Below, in pieces: positions 52,584-60,759 of a stretch of 64,000 bases of DNA. Both the position numbers and the translations under genes were made by a program. The first letter of the stretch is position 1; each line of letters opens with the position of its first letter. The notes below the pieces were generated by a model that ran no database searches, was not told the DNA's origin, and saw only the letters and a program-made list of their open reading frames with translations. Origin of the DNA: Williamsia muralis (GTDB taxonomy: Bacteria; Actinomycetota; Actinomycetes; Mycobacteriales; Mycobacteriaceae); assembly GCF_002735905.1 (NCBI RefSeq), contig NZ_PEBD01000008.1, positions 806,001-870,000 of the forward strand. The letters are read 5' to 3'.

Positions 52584-53498
52584 CTATTCGGCGTCTACTT
52601 TCGTTGCTGCGGCAGATATTGCCCACAGGCGGTTGGCATTGTCACGGTCGAGCGCCCAGGGCGTAACACCCCGCAACCCGGACTCATTCACAATGGGCGC
52701 CTCGTGACAGTCCTCCAGGTACCGGGTGGGCACGCCTGCGAGTTCTGGGGCGACTGCTGCGTACACCGAAGTGGCGGCACCCTGCTCAGGGGTCTTGAAG
52801 GCGATTTCCTTCTCGAGTGCATCCTGTGCTGTCTTGAGGGCATCAGGGTCGACGTGACGCTGAATCCCCGTGCGTATGATCCCCGGCATGACGGCGTGAA
52901 CCGTGATGTTGTCGGTGGCCCAGCGCTCGCCGGCGCCCACTGCGAAGAGCACATTGGCAGTCTTGGACTGTGCATATGCTTCGTAAGGCTCGTACGGGCG
53001 GTGGTCAAAGTTGATGTCGTCGAAGACGATTGGGGACTGGGAGCTCGACGCCACCACGACGACACGCGCGCTCTGCGCCTCCTTCAACGCATCGTGAAGC
53101 AGCACGCTCAACGCAAAGTGACCGAGGTGGTTGATCGCGAACTGTAGCTCCCACCCATCCTCGTTTAGCTGACGCGTGGGTAGTGACATGACGCCTGCAT
53201 TGTTCACGAGAATGTCGAGAGGCCCGTCCCATCCCGCTGCAAAGGAGCGAATTGATTGGGGCGCGCCAAGATTAAGATCGCGAACCACTACCTCACCGTC
53301 GATACCCCGAGCGAGATCTTGGCCTCGCGTGACGTCACGCACAGCCATTGTCACCCGCGCACCCGCCGCTGCGAACGCGCGGACGGTCTCGAGGCCGATG
53401 CCCGACGTCGCGCCCGTCACCAACACGTTCTTGCCGCTCAGATCAACGTTGTCGAGAACATCGCCAGCGGTCGACTGACCGTTGAAAGACACTGCCAT
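52584..53498 (-). CDS. Short-chain dehydrogenase/reductase, retinol-dehydrogenase/WWOX-like
   Basis: 304 aa from ATG 53498 (ATG 53504 also possible; ACAGGA site between). VLVTGATSGIGLETVRAFAA, DILVNNAGVMSLPTRQLNED, VVVASSSQSPIVFDD and Tyr-x3-Lys in YAQSKTANVLF, the arrangement of RDH/WWOX-type SDRs. Converges with the operon ending at 52513. A -10 element (TATAGT) is at 53541-53536 on the minus strand. Confidence 0.85.
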   Translation of the reverse strand: MAVSFNGQSTAGDVLDNVDLSGKNVLVTGATSGIGLETVRAFAAAGARVTMAVRDVTRGQDLARGIDGEVVVRDLNLGAPQSIRSFAAGWDGPLDILVNNAGVMSLPTRQLNEDGWELQFAINHLGHFALSVLLHDALKEAQSARVVVVASSSQSPIVFDDINFDHRPYEPYEAYAQSKTANVLFAVGAGERWATDNITVHAVMPGIIRTGIQRHVDPDALKTAQDALEKEIAFKTPEQGAATSVYAAVAPELAGVPTRYLEDCHEAPIVNESGLRGVTPWALDRDNANRLWAISAAATKVDAE

Positions 53499-53529
53499 CG
53501 CCATCCTGTCGCAGTAGGAACTAGCCAAA

Positions 53530-53541
53530 TGTCAGACTATA
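53530..53541 (-). promoter_or_regulatory. -10 element overlapping a TGTCAGACW box
   Basis: On the minus strand TATAGT (53541-53536) is followed at once by the box TGTCAGACT (plus-strand 53530-53538). The same box, TGTCAGACA, lies before the neighbouring zinc dehydrogenase at 54615-54623. Confidence 0.4.
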
Positions 53542-53587
53542 TTGCTGGCGACCCTTCGACGAACATGGGAGTAGTCAACAGTGATCG

Positions 53588-54604
53588 TCATGGCTCGATG
53601 AGGACTTTGATCGCTGTTCGCTCGTCCATCATGCGGTAGCCCTCTGCGACCCGGTCCAGGGGGAGGGTTGCATCGAAAACTCGGCCAGGTTTGATCTGGC
53701 CACTGAGTACCAACTCCAGCAGCCCGGGCAAGTAACGGCGCACGGGAGCCAACCCGCCCGCCAGACCGATGTTCCTGGAGAACATTGCACCCACCGGCAG
53801 TTCGACCCCGTGCGGGGCGCCGACGAACCCGACGGTGGCGCCGGGCCGCGCGACCGCGAAGGCGGTCGTCATCGAAGCGTCGGTGCCGACACACTCCAAC
53901 ACCGCATCGGCGCCAACACCTTTGGTGATGTCCATGACCAACGCCTCGCCCTCGGTGCCCCGCTCGCCCACAACATGGGTGGCGCCAAAGGCCCGAGCGA
54001 CCTCGGCCCGAGGCTGATGACGGGACATGGCGATGATCTGTTCGGCCCCCATCGTGGCGGCGGCGAGCACACCGCACAACCCGACCGCGCCATCGCCGAC
54101 GACGACCACGGTGTGGCCCGGGCGCACACCGGCCGCGACCGCGCCGTGCCAGCCGGTGGGCATCACGTCCGAGAGGGTGAGTAGGGAAGGCAACAGGGCC
54201 GCATCAGGCATCGCGTCGGTCTTGACCAGGCTGCCCTCCGCCTGAGTCACCAGCGCGTACTCGCCCTGACCGGTCTGCGTCGCACCGAAGTTCACGCAGG
54301 AACTGTGGACGCCGGCCCGGCAGTTGGCGCACGTGTTGTCGCAGTGGTCGAACGGCACGACGACGAAGTCACCGGAGCGGAACGAGCTCACGTCTGCCCC
54401 CACCTCCTCGACTACGCCAATGCACTCATGGCCCATCAGCAGGCCAGGGGTGAAGTCGTTCACGCCGCGGTAGCGCCATAGATCTGACCCACAGATCGCG
54501 CCTGCAACCACCTTCACGATCGCGTCGGTCGGCGCGCGAAGGACAGGGGCGGGGATCTCCGCCACTTGGACGTCACCGGGGGCGTGAAGGCTCGTGGCTC
54601 GCAT
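53588..54604 (-). CDS. Zinc-dependent alcohol dehydrogenase
   Basis: 338 aa. GAICGSDLWRYRG (catalytic zinc Cys), GHECIGVVEEVGADVSSF with the zinc His-Glu pair, CDNTCANCRAGVHSSC (structural zinc cysteines) and TVVVVGDGAVGLCGVLAAA (NAD-binding). Medium-chain dehydrogenase of the formaldehyde/glutathione-independent type. ATG 54604 has 18-20 bases to the TGTCAGACA box. Adjacent to and in the same direction as the SDR, 59 bases upstream of it. Confidence 0.9.
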   Translation of the reverse strand: MRATSLHAPGDVQVAEIPAPVLRAPTDAIVKVVAGAICGSDLWRYRGVNDFTPGLLMGHECIGVVEEVGADVSSFRSGDFVVVPFDHCDNTCANCRAGVHSSCVNFGATQTGQGEYALVTQAEGSLVKTDAMPDAALLPSLLTLSDVMPTGWHGAVAAGVRPGHTVVVVGDGAVGLCGVLAAATMGAEQIIAMSRHQPRAEVARAFGATHVVGERGTEGEALVMDITKGVGADAVLECVGTDASMTTAFAVARPGATVGFVGAPHGVELPVGAMFSRNIGLAGGLAPVRRYLPGLLELVLSGQIKPGRVFDATLPLDRVAEGYRMMDERTAIKVLIEP

Positions 54605-54614
54605 AGCGCCATTC

Positions 54615-54623
54615 TGTCAGACA
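54615..54623. promoter_or_regulatory. Perfect small palindrome before the zinc dehydrogenase
   Basis: TGTC-A-GACA, 11 bases before the ATG. Similar to the box at 53530. Confidence 0.35.
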
Positions 54624-54765
54624 ATTGATGGACTACGCAGTGACGTCTGGATTACGGTGTGCGACCGATTCGACTCACAACCGTCGACGATCCTGACCGA
54701 CTAACCGGTTGGCGAATCAAAGCCCTGTCGGCAAGGAGTGCGCAGGATGGTGATGTGTACCGCGC

Positions 54766-55017
54766 CTACCGGATCGACGTGTCTGCGGCATCTATTCTTT
54801 GCCTACAGACGTCTCGCATATCGGCAATCGTTTTCGAATCGAGGCCGGTTGCCAATGACCGCGCTGACAGAAGGGTTTCCAGGCGAATGAAGTAATCCGA
54901 TTCGGACAGCCCGAAATCGACGAAGATGTCTTCGGCTCCGCCCCCGCCGTATCGATGCCAGCGCACTGCGAAATCGACGATACGCAACTGATCAACGGAC
55001 AGGCGTGACACGCTCAC
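54766..55017 (-). CDS. DUF3263-like small protein
   Basis: 83 aa: LSVDQLRIVDFAVRWHRYGG, then GAEDIFVDFGLSESDYFIRL, ETLL, which matches the short actinobacterial DUF3263 pattern (helical, HTH-like, FG.S...Y...L). Function unknown; it may be a small DNA-associated protein. Stands alone between two converging/diverging genes. The disordered stretch DSKTIADMRDVCRQRIDAAD ends the protein. Confidence 0.55.
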   Translation of the reverse strand: MSVSRLSVDQLRIVDFAVRWHRYGGGGAEDIFVDFGLSESDYFIRLETLLSARSLATGLDSKTIADMRDVCRQRIDAADTSIR

Positions 55018-55149
55018 GGCTCAATTATGCACCAGCATAACGCTTTCGGAAGAGGAATCGACGAGTGCGCCGGAGGTCGAGACACTTTCGACCATAGTCG
55101 GACCAGGTCGAAGCGTTCCGCGATCACAATGCTGAACAAGGTAGAGCCT

Positions 55150-56010
55150 CTAGAGAATCGACTCGGCGACTGCGGCGAGTACTTCGAGATGGTCGTCGAC
55201 AGACTCGAGTCCGGCGTCCATGGTGCTGATCGCAACATGGGTTGCGTCGGCATCTTTCCACTGGGCAAGCTCATCAGCGACAGCATCGAGGCTTCCGGTG
55301 TAGATGATGCGACCCTCCATGCCGATCTCGGCGGGGTCTCGACCGGCGTCGTGCGCTGCCTGTTCGACAATGCCCTTTGCCTTCTCGAGTTCGTCGCCCG
55401 GTTCGACGAGGGGGAACCAACCGTCTGCCAGACGGCCTGCGCGTCTGTATCCCGGAGCCGAGGCCGCTCCGATCCACACCGGAATCGGACGTTGCACGGG
55501 CAGAGGCCCGAGGCCCGCGCCGGTGACGCTGTGATACTGCCCGGTAAAGCTCACGGACTGCTCAGACCACATCTTTCTCAGCAACTCGATCTGTTCGTCG
55601 GAACGTTTGCCTCGATTGGTGAAGTCTGCTCCGAGCGCTTCGAATTCGACCGCGTTCCAACCGACTCCGACCCCAAGCCGCAACCGGCCGCCGCTCAGTA
55701 GGTCGACCTCGGCGGCCTGTTTGGCCACCAGTACGGTCTGCCGTTGCGGCAGGATGATCACGCCCGTGACCAGTTCGACTTTCTGCGTGATTGCGGCAAG
55801 GTAGCCAAACATCACCAGAGGTTCGCTGAACGTTGTCTGCACGTCGTAGGCTTTGTCCCAGCCAGTGTGCACGGCTGGGTCGGCGCCGACGACATGGTCG
55901 TAAGCAAGCAGGTGGCGGTACCCGAGTTCTTCGATCCCCTGTCCGTAGGCGCGAATTGCGCCCGGATCGCCGCCCAGTTCGGTTTGCGGGAACACCACTC
56001 CGACGCGCAT
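55150..56010 (-). CDS. LLM-class F420-dependent oxidoreductase
   Basis: 286 aa from ATG 56010 (GAGGAAGGG before it); the frame opening at 56070 is not used. MRVGVVFPQTELGGDPGAIR, YRHLLAYDHVVGADPA, ELVTGVIILPQRQTVLVAKQ, RLRLGVGVGWNAVEFEALGA, RPIPVWIGAASAPGYRRAGR. These are the TIGR03619-like luciferase-fold oxidoreductases of mycobacteria and relatives, usually F420-dependent. Followed downstream by no gene on the same strand, so it is the end of a block that contains three NTF2-like genes. Confidence 0.85.
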   Translation of the reverse strand: MRVGVVFPQTELGGDPGAIRAYGQGIEELGYRHLLAYDHVVGADPAVHTGWDKAYDVQTTFSEPLVMFGYLAAITQKVELVTGVIILPQRQTVLVAKQAAEVDLLSGGRLRLGVGVGWNAVEFEALGADFTNRGKRSDEQIELLRKMWSEQSVSFTGQYHSVTGAGLGPLPVQRPIPVWIGAASAPGYRRAGRLADGWFPLVEPGDELEKAKGIVEQAAHDAGRDPAEIGMEGRIIYTGSLDAVADELAQWKDADATHVAISTMDAGLESVDDHLEVLAAVAESIL

Positions 56011-56087
56011 TGTGCCAAGCCCTTCCTCGGTCTGCCCTATCTTCGTTGCTGTGTTGACTCGCCGATGCAACAGGCCAGTCGGTTCCC

Positions 56088-56465
56088 CTACTCCACGGCG
56101 GCAAACACGGCGGCCACCGCACCCGCGTCGAAATACTCTTCGATTCGGGTGACCCTGTTGTCGGCTACCCCCACGAACAGTGCCGCGTCCACCGCTACCG
56201 GGGTGCCGTCGGGTAGTACGCCGTGGAAGGTGTGGGTCTGGAAGACTCCGCCCTCGACCTCCGACCTGCGCTTCACCTCGAACGTCGCACTTGGCATGGC
56301 GCCGAACAACATTGCGAGATTGTGGAGATGTTCATCGACCGTCAGGTCGCCGGCCCCGTCGTTGTGCCAGATGGTCGCATCGGGCGCATAAATTCGACGC
56401 AGTTCGTCAACATCTGCGGCCTCTGCGGCAACGAAGTACCGATCTACAACATCGATCATGGTCAT
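56088..56465 (-). CDS. SnoaL-like NTF2-fold protein
   Basis: 125 aa from ATG 56465 (GAGGCG before it). IDVVDRYFVAAEAADVDELR, RIYAPDATIWHNDGAGDLTV, then the end FVGVADNRVTRIEEYFDAGA is a clear SnoaL pattern. Could be a dehydratase, cyclase or isomerase acting on the same pathway. Differs from the two neighbouring NTF2 proteins. First of the LLM-containing block in the leftward direction after the pair below. Confidence 0.78.
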   Translation of the reverse strand: MTMIDVVDRYFVAAEAADVDELRRIYAPDATIWHNDGAGDLTVDEHLHNLAMLFGAMPSATFEVKRRSEVEGGVFQTHTFHGVLPDGTPVAVDAALFVGVADNRVTRIEEYFDAGAVAAVFAAVE

Positions 56466-56562
56466 ATCTACGCCTCGTATCGCGTGGTGACTGAGTGAAA
56501 TTGCCAGTGGGTTGAATGCAAACTGTGTGGAGTCGGAGGTGCGCTCCTCGTTTACCGACGCG

Positions 56563-56958
56563 TCATGACCAAAAATCGCCTTCATCGGTGTAGGCGTGGT
56601 AACTGTCGATCCGTCCGGCCTCGTCGAAATGAAAGACTGCGCACCCCGGGCCCTCGTATGACTTACCGTTTTCGCGCTTGAGCCGAACGGTGATCTCGGC
56701 GACGCATTGGTCACTGTTGAGGTCGTGGATGTATTGGTCGGCCGTCATCGTCATCTCTGTGACTCCAGTGACTGCGAGTGCTTTCACGACGCGCGGTTGA
56801 AGAACCTCCACCGATCGGGTCGGCTCGTTCCCAGCCACCTGAAAGACGACTTGGGGGTGCAAGAACGCAGAGATCAGATCCCAGTCCTGCACCGCACAAG
56901 CGTCGTAGTAGTCCTGGATCCTCTGCTCACGCAGCTTCGCTGTCTGCTCGTGGTACAT
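56563..56958 (-). CDS. NTF2-like protein, paralog A of a tandem pair
   Basis: 131 aa, ATG 56958 preceded by GAGGAGG. REQRIQDYYDACAVQDWDLI, FQVAGNEPTRSVEVLQPRVV, and the end DEAGRIDSYHAYTDEGDFWS. Closely similar to the protein at 56998 throughout. NTF2/SnoaL fold with unknown substrate. Gap of 39 bases to its paralog. Confidence 0.75.
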   Translation of the reverse strand: MYHEQTAKLREQRIQDYYDACAVQDWDLISAFLHPQVVFQVAGNEPTRSVEVLQPRVVKALAVTGVTEMTMTADQYIHDLNSDQCVAEITVRLKRENGKSYEGPGCAVFHFDEAGRIDSYHAYTDEGDFWS

Positions 56959-56997
56959 GGTCAATCCTCCTCTGCTGGTTGTTGATCGACGAGGTGT

Positions 56998-57393
56998 CTA
57001 AAGCCAGAAGTCACCGGGGTCGAGGTACGCGTGGTAGCTCTCGATTCGATCGTCGGCATCGAACCGGAACACTGCAATGCATGGTCCCGTGAACGTCCGT
57101 CCATCGGCTCGTGCGAGTTGAACCTCGATCTCCGATACGCAGTACCGGCCCTGCGGGTCGTGGATGAACGACTCGATCAGGTGCAACATCAGTGTTACCT
57201 CGGACGACTTGAGGTTTGTCTGTACGTTCTCCTGCAGGATGTCGAGCGAACGTATCGGCTCGGCGTTGCCGACCCGGAACTCCATTTCATCCGCGAAGAA
57301 CGACCTGATGACGTCCCAGTCCTGCGTGTCATTGGAGTCGAAGTAATCGCGGACGATCTGCTCCCGCCGGGCAGTGAGCTGTTCGGTCAACAT
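56998..57393 (-). CDS. NTF2-like protein, paralog B of a tandem pair
   Basis: 131 aa, ATG 57393 with GGAAGGA before it. REQIVRDYFDSNDTQDWDVI, FRVGNAEPIRSLDILQENVQ and the end DADDRIESYHAYLDPGDFWL match paralog A position by position. A longer frame opens at 57540 but its first 49 residues look unrelated. First gene of a leftward group; its promoter region contains the palindrome at 57552-57576. Confidence 0.75.
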   Translation of the reverse strand: MLTEQLTARREQIVRDYFDSNDTQDWDVIRSFFADEMEFRVGNAEPIRSLDILQENVQTNLKSSEVTLMLHLIESFIHDPQGRYCVSEIEVQLARADGRTFTGPCIAVFRFDADDRIESYHAYLDPGDFWL

Positions 57394-57551
57394 GGGCGAA
57401 ATCCTTCCGATGGTGGAGTAACTCGTGATGTCCGCGAGGTATTGGGAGGCGCGAGGCGCAGGTTTTCGCTCGTTCGAGGACCGTCGCGTATCTCCCTCGC
57501 TGTCGATGTGATTCGACCACGTAGGTGTGAGTGTGACCACGATAACAGTCG

Positions 57552-57576
57552 AATCTGATTTTTCAATAGTCAGATT
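57552..57576. promoter_or_regulatory. Perfect 7-bp inverted repeat, candidate operator
   Basis: AATCTGA-N11-TCAGATT in an AT-rich patch about 160 bases upstream of the leftward NTF2-like gene. Spacing and symmetry suit a dimeric regulator. Confidence 0.4.
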
Positions 57577-57806
57577 TTATTCCGTGGGTGCGCCATACGC
57601 CTGTCCGATCTCGACATCTGCCAAGTGGGGGTGGCGCTGCGTCGGGCGGAACTGTCACGGCACCGCGTAGAAGAGCGAGGTCACCGAGTAGCCGCCCTGA
57701 ACAGGATCGTTTCGTAGCATCCCTAGCTCGACAGCGACCGTTCGTAAATGTCGGACTATTGCGAGAACAGACGTTTGCCGCTACTGTCCCTCGTACAGAT
57801 GAGACG

Positions 57807-57835
57807 CACCTCACATGCGTCCGGCACGTGAGGTG
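57807..57835. promoter_or_regulatory. Perfect 8-bp inverted repeat before the second ABC operon
   Basis: CACCTCAC-N13-GTGAGGTG, ending 43 bases before the ATG of the binding protein. Operator or leader stem-loop. Confidence 0.4.
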
Positions 57836-57878
57836 TTGATCTCGGCACACGAGGTCAGAGAGACGAGGAATCATCAGC

Positions 57879-59192
57879 ATGTTTGGCAAAACACAGCGGA
57901 ATCGGAGCGGTCGGCGTCGCCGGCTCACGATTGGCGTGACCATGGTTGTCGCAGCGTCGATGACGCTGGCGGGTTGTGGCTCCGATTCAGATTCGGAGTC
58001 GTCTGGCGGGGGCCAAGCCTCCGCTACCAGTAACCTGACCGGCGAGCCGATCAAGGTGATGACCATCGCGTCGGGGACCGGCCAGCTCGATCCCCACCCG
58101 GAAATCCTCAAGACCGCCGAAATGTATGGCGATTGGATCAACGAGCACGGTGGCATCGGTGGCCGTCCGCTCGAGGTCATCACCTGCGACGAGGCCGACG
58201 ACGCCAACAAGGCTGCTGCCTGTGCGCGCAAGGCAGTGGACGAGGGTGTTGTGGCAACGGTCGGGTCATACACACTGAACGGCGAGTCGGTCGTACCTGT
58301 CTTGGAACAGGCGAACACGTCGGAGTTCGGGATCTGTTGTGCGATCGTTGCTTCCGAACTGGACAGCCCTGTCGTGCAGCAGCTCGGGGCCGGCCTCGCC
58401 ATGCAGAGCGGGATGGCAGTCAAAGCAGCCGCGGACGGTTGCAAGAACACAGTGTGGATCGGTTCGGACGCCGGTGCGACGACCGACCTTCAGGTAAGCC
58501 TCGCGAAGAGCGGGCTCAAATCGATGGGTGCTGCTCCTCTCAAAGATGTGATTCGCATCCCGCTCAAGGCGCAGGACTATTCCGCGCAGGTGACGCAGGC
58601 ACTCAAGGGCAGCGACTGCCTCATCTCCCCGATTCCAGAGGCGAGCCTCGCCCCCTTCCTCAGCGCGTTCGCATCGCAGGGGGGAGACCAGCGGATCTAC
58701 GGGTTGCAGGGACTCTTGAACGAGAACGTTGCCAAGCAGTTCCCTGAGCAGACCGACGGCGCTGTCGTCACGGGCATGTACCAGGATCTGTCGAGTCCGG
58801 CATACGCAGACTTGCGTGAGGCGATCAAGCAGTACAAGCCCAGTTCCGACCTCGCCTTCAACAGCATTGGGGCACTTGGAGCCTGGGCGGCATACGCTGA
58901 GTTCACCTCCGTCGTCGAAGGTATTCAGGGGCCTCTCAACCACGACACGTTCCTCGCCGCGGCACAGAAGCACGTGTCGACTTTTCCGGGTGTCGCCCCG
59001 GGCATCGACTTCGCACAGTCCTACGACGGACTGGGCGGCGCATTCAAGAATCAAGTCAATCGGTCGATCACCTACTCGGTGATCAAGGACGGCAAGATCA
59101 CGCCGTTTGCTGATGGCGCCTTCTATGACATGACCGCTTCGATGGCCGGAACGCCGATCCCCGCGTCCAGCACCCCGCCCGCGGGAGATTAG
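57879..59192 (+). CDS. Branched-chain-type ABC transporter substrate-binding lipoprotein
   Basis: 437 aa. Signal peptide GVTMVVAASMTLAGCGSDSD with lipobox LAGC at about residue 35, then an Ser/Gly-rich linker. Ligand-binding part: EPIKVMTIASGTGQLDPHPE, GDWINEHGGIGGRPLEVITC, ARKAVDEGVVATVGSYTLNG, all LivJ-like. Sequence overlap with the protein at 8466 is low, so it probably binds a different compound. An exact 14-bp hairpin follows the stop codon. Confidence 0.88.
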   Translation: MFGKTQRNRSGRRRRLTIGVTMVVAASMTLAGCGSDSDSESSGGGQASATSNLTGEPIKVMTIASGTGQLDPHPEILKTAEMYGDWINEHGGIGGRPLEVITCDEADDANKAAACARKAVDEGVVATVGSYTLNGESVVPVLEQANTSEFGICCAIVASELDSPVVQQLGAGLAMQSGMAVKAAADGCKNTVWIGSDAGATTDLQVSLAKSGLKSMGAAPLKDVIRIPLKAQDYSAQVTQALKGSDCLISPIPEASLAPFLSAFASQGGDQRIYGLQGLLNENVAKQFPEQTDGAVVTGMYQDLSSPAYADLREAIKQYKPSSDLAFNSIGALGAWAAYAEFTSVVEGIQGPLNHDTFLAAAQKHVSTFPGVAPGIDFAQSYDGLGGAFKNQVNRSITYSVIKDGKITPFADGAFYDMTASMAGTPIPASSTPPAGD

Positions 59193-59198
59193 TCCGCA

Positions 59199-59231
59199 CA
59201 CGCCCAAGCCCCTACCCGGGGCTTGGGCGTG
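59199..59231 (+). terminator. Perfect 14-bp hairpin after the binding-protein gene
   Basis: CACGCCCAAGCCCC / GGGGCTTGGGCGTG with a 5-nt loop, 6 bases after the stop. There is no U-tract. It could terminate, or act as a 3' stabiliser giving more binding protein than permease. Confidence 0.6.
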
Positions 59232-59345
59232 GCAGCGGCCCAACGGGTTCGTCATGTACCCATGCATCCCTGGGGCCGAGAAACTGTGTAGCGCTCCAAC
59301 TTCCAAAGCGTGTCGCAACGATGAATCTGAGAGCAAAGGACTCAC

Positions 59346-60707
59346 ATGACGACGAAACGATATGAATCTCGTAACGCTCGATCAGTGAGCGAATCATCGT
59401 CGCATCAACCGGACCAGCAGGGCCGACGAGCAGCGCTTGCCGCATACTTCGGCAGCGTTCTGGAGTACTACGACTACTTCATCTATGCCTCGGCCGCGGC
59501 CCTGGTCTTCGGAACAGTCTTTTTTGAAGCGGCCGGCGATCTCGCCCTGCTGGTCTCGCTCGCATCCTTCGGGGTGGCTTATGTCGCACGCTTCTTCGGA
59601 GCTCTACTCTGGGGACACTTCGGTGACAAGTTCTCTCGCAAGAGAGTTCTGGTTCTGACCTTGGTGATGATGGGCAGCGCGACGCTGATCATCGGTGCGC
59701 TTCCCTCGTATGAGCAGATTGGTGTCGCCGCTCCGATCTTGCTCGTTGTGATGCGTTTGATACAGGGCGTCTCGGCGGCCGGTGAAACGGCAGGCGCCGT
59801 CAGTCTGGTGGTCGAGAGTTCCGACTCCTCCAGAAAAGCATTCAATGCCAGCTGGATTCAGTCGGGAAACCTCACCGGCTTCATCCTGGCCAACCTGGTT
59901 TTTGTCCCCGTGGCAATGCTCCCCGACGACCAGTTGATGTCCTGGGGATGGCGGATACCGTTCTTGTTCAGCGGACTGTTGATCGTGCTCGGCTTCGTGA
60001 TCCGACGCGGGCTTGACGAGCCGGCAGAGTTCTTGGAAGCAAAAGCACACGAACCGGTCAAACAGGTGTCGCCGCTCCGAGTGCTCTTTCGAGACCACAA
60101 GGGTGCACTGCTGACTGTCGCGGCGATGGCTCTGTTTCAAGGCACCCACACGATGGTCACCGTTTTCGGATTGGCGTATGCCACCAAGGTTGTGGGTCTG
60201 CCGAGTTCGTCGATTCTGTGGATGCTCGTCATCGTGACGGCCGTGTCGCTCCTGACCGTCCCGCTAGGGGGGTGGCTATCGGACCGCGTGGGATGCAAGC
60301 CGGTATTCGTCTACGGAGCGGTGTTCAGCATCCCGGCGTTCGCGCTCTATCTGTGGTCGTTCAACACACAGAACATGATCGTCATCTACATGGCGGCGAT
60401 CTTGGTGTACGCCCTCGTCTACAGCGTTGGCAACGGCAGCACCATGGCGTTCTTCGCGGGACAGTTCGACGTACGCGTTCGATATGGTGGCCTCGCGGTC
60501 GGAATGCAGATCGCTGGTCTGATGTTCGGGTTCATCCCGTCGGTTGCGATCGGCCTCATCGATGGCACACCTGGAAATTGGGCATACGCGGTGACGGTGC
60601 AAGCGACGCTGTGCTTGATCGCTCTGATCGGTTGCGGCTTCGCCCGCACGACGAACCCCAGCAACGTCTCCCAGGTCGACGCCTCGAAAGTCCTGGCAGT
60701 TCCCTGA
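59346..60707 (+). CDS. MFS transporter, metabolite:H+ symporter (MHS) family
   Basis: 453 aa, about twelve hydrophobic segments. AAYFGSVLEYYDYFIYASAA, YVARFFGALLWGHFGDKFSR (GDKxSRK loop), RLIQGVSAAGETAGAVSLVV, LGFVIRRGLDEPAEFLE are characteristic of the ShiA/ProP group, which imports organic acids. It is inserted between the binding protein and the fused permease of the ABC system, in the same direction. So two uptake routes may serve one substrate. Confidence 0.9.
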   Translation: MTTKRYESRNARSVSESSSHQPDQQGRRAALAAYFGSVLEYYDYFIYASAAALVFGTVFFEAAGDLALLVSLASFGVAYVARFFGALLWGHFGDKFSRKRVLVLTLVMMGSATLIIGALPSYEQIGVAAPILLVVMRLIQGVSAAGETAGAVSLVVESSDSSRKAFNASWIQSGNLTGFILANLVFVPVAMLPDDQLMSWGWRIPFLFSGLLIVLGFVIRRGLDEPAEFLEAKAHEPVKQVSPLRVLFRDHKGALLTVAAMALFQGTHTMVTVFGLAYATKVVGLPSSSILWMLVIVTAVSLLTVPLGGWLSDRVGCKPVFVYGAVFSIPAFALYLWSFNTQNMIVIYMAAILVYALVYSVGNGSTMAFFAGQFDVRVRYGGLAVGMQIAGLMFGFIPSVAIGLIDGTPGNWAYAVTVQATLCLIALIGCGFARTTNPSNVSQVDASKVLAVP

Positions 60708-60759
60708 CTCTCACACTTCAACACGTCACTACTCTTGACACCGCTAGGGGTGCTTCACA

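Larger units (their letters stand above)
57394..57878. other. Divergent promoter region with two palindromes
   Basis: 485 bases between the NTF2-like gene and the second ABC binding protein; contains inverted repeats at 57552-57576 and 57807-57835. No gene recognised. Confidence 0.5.
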
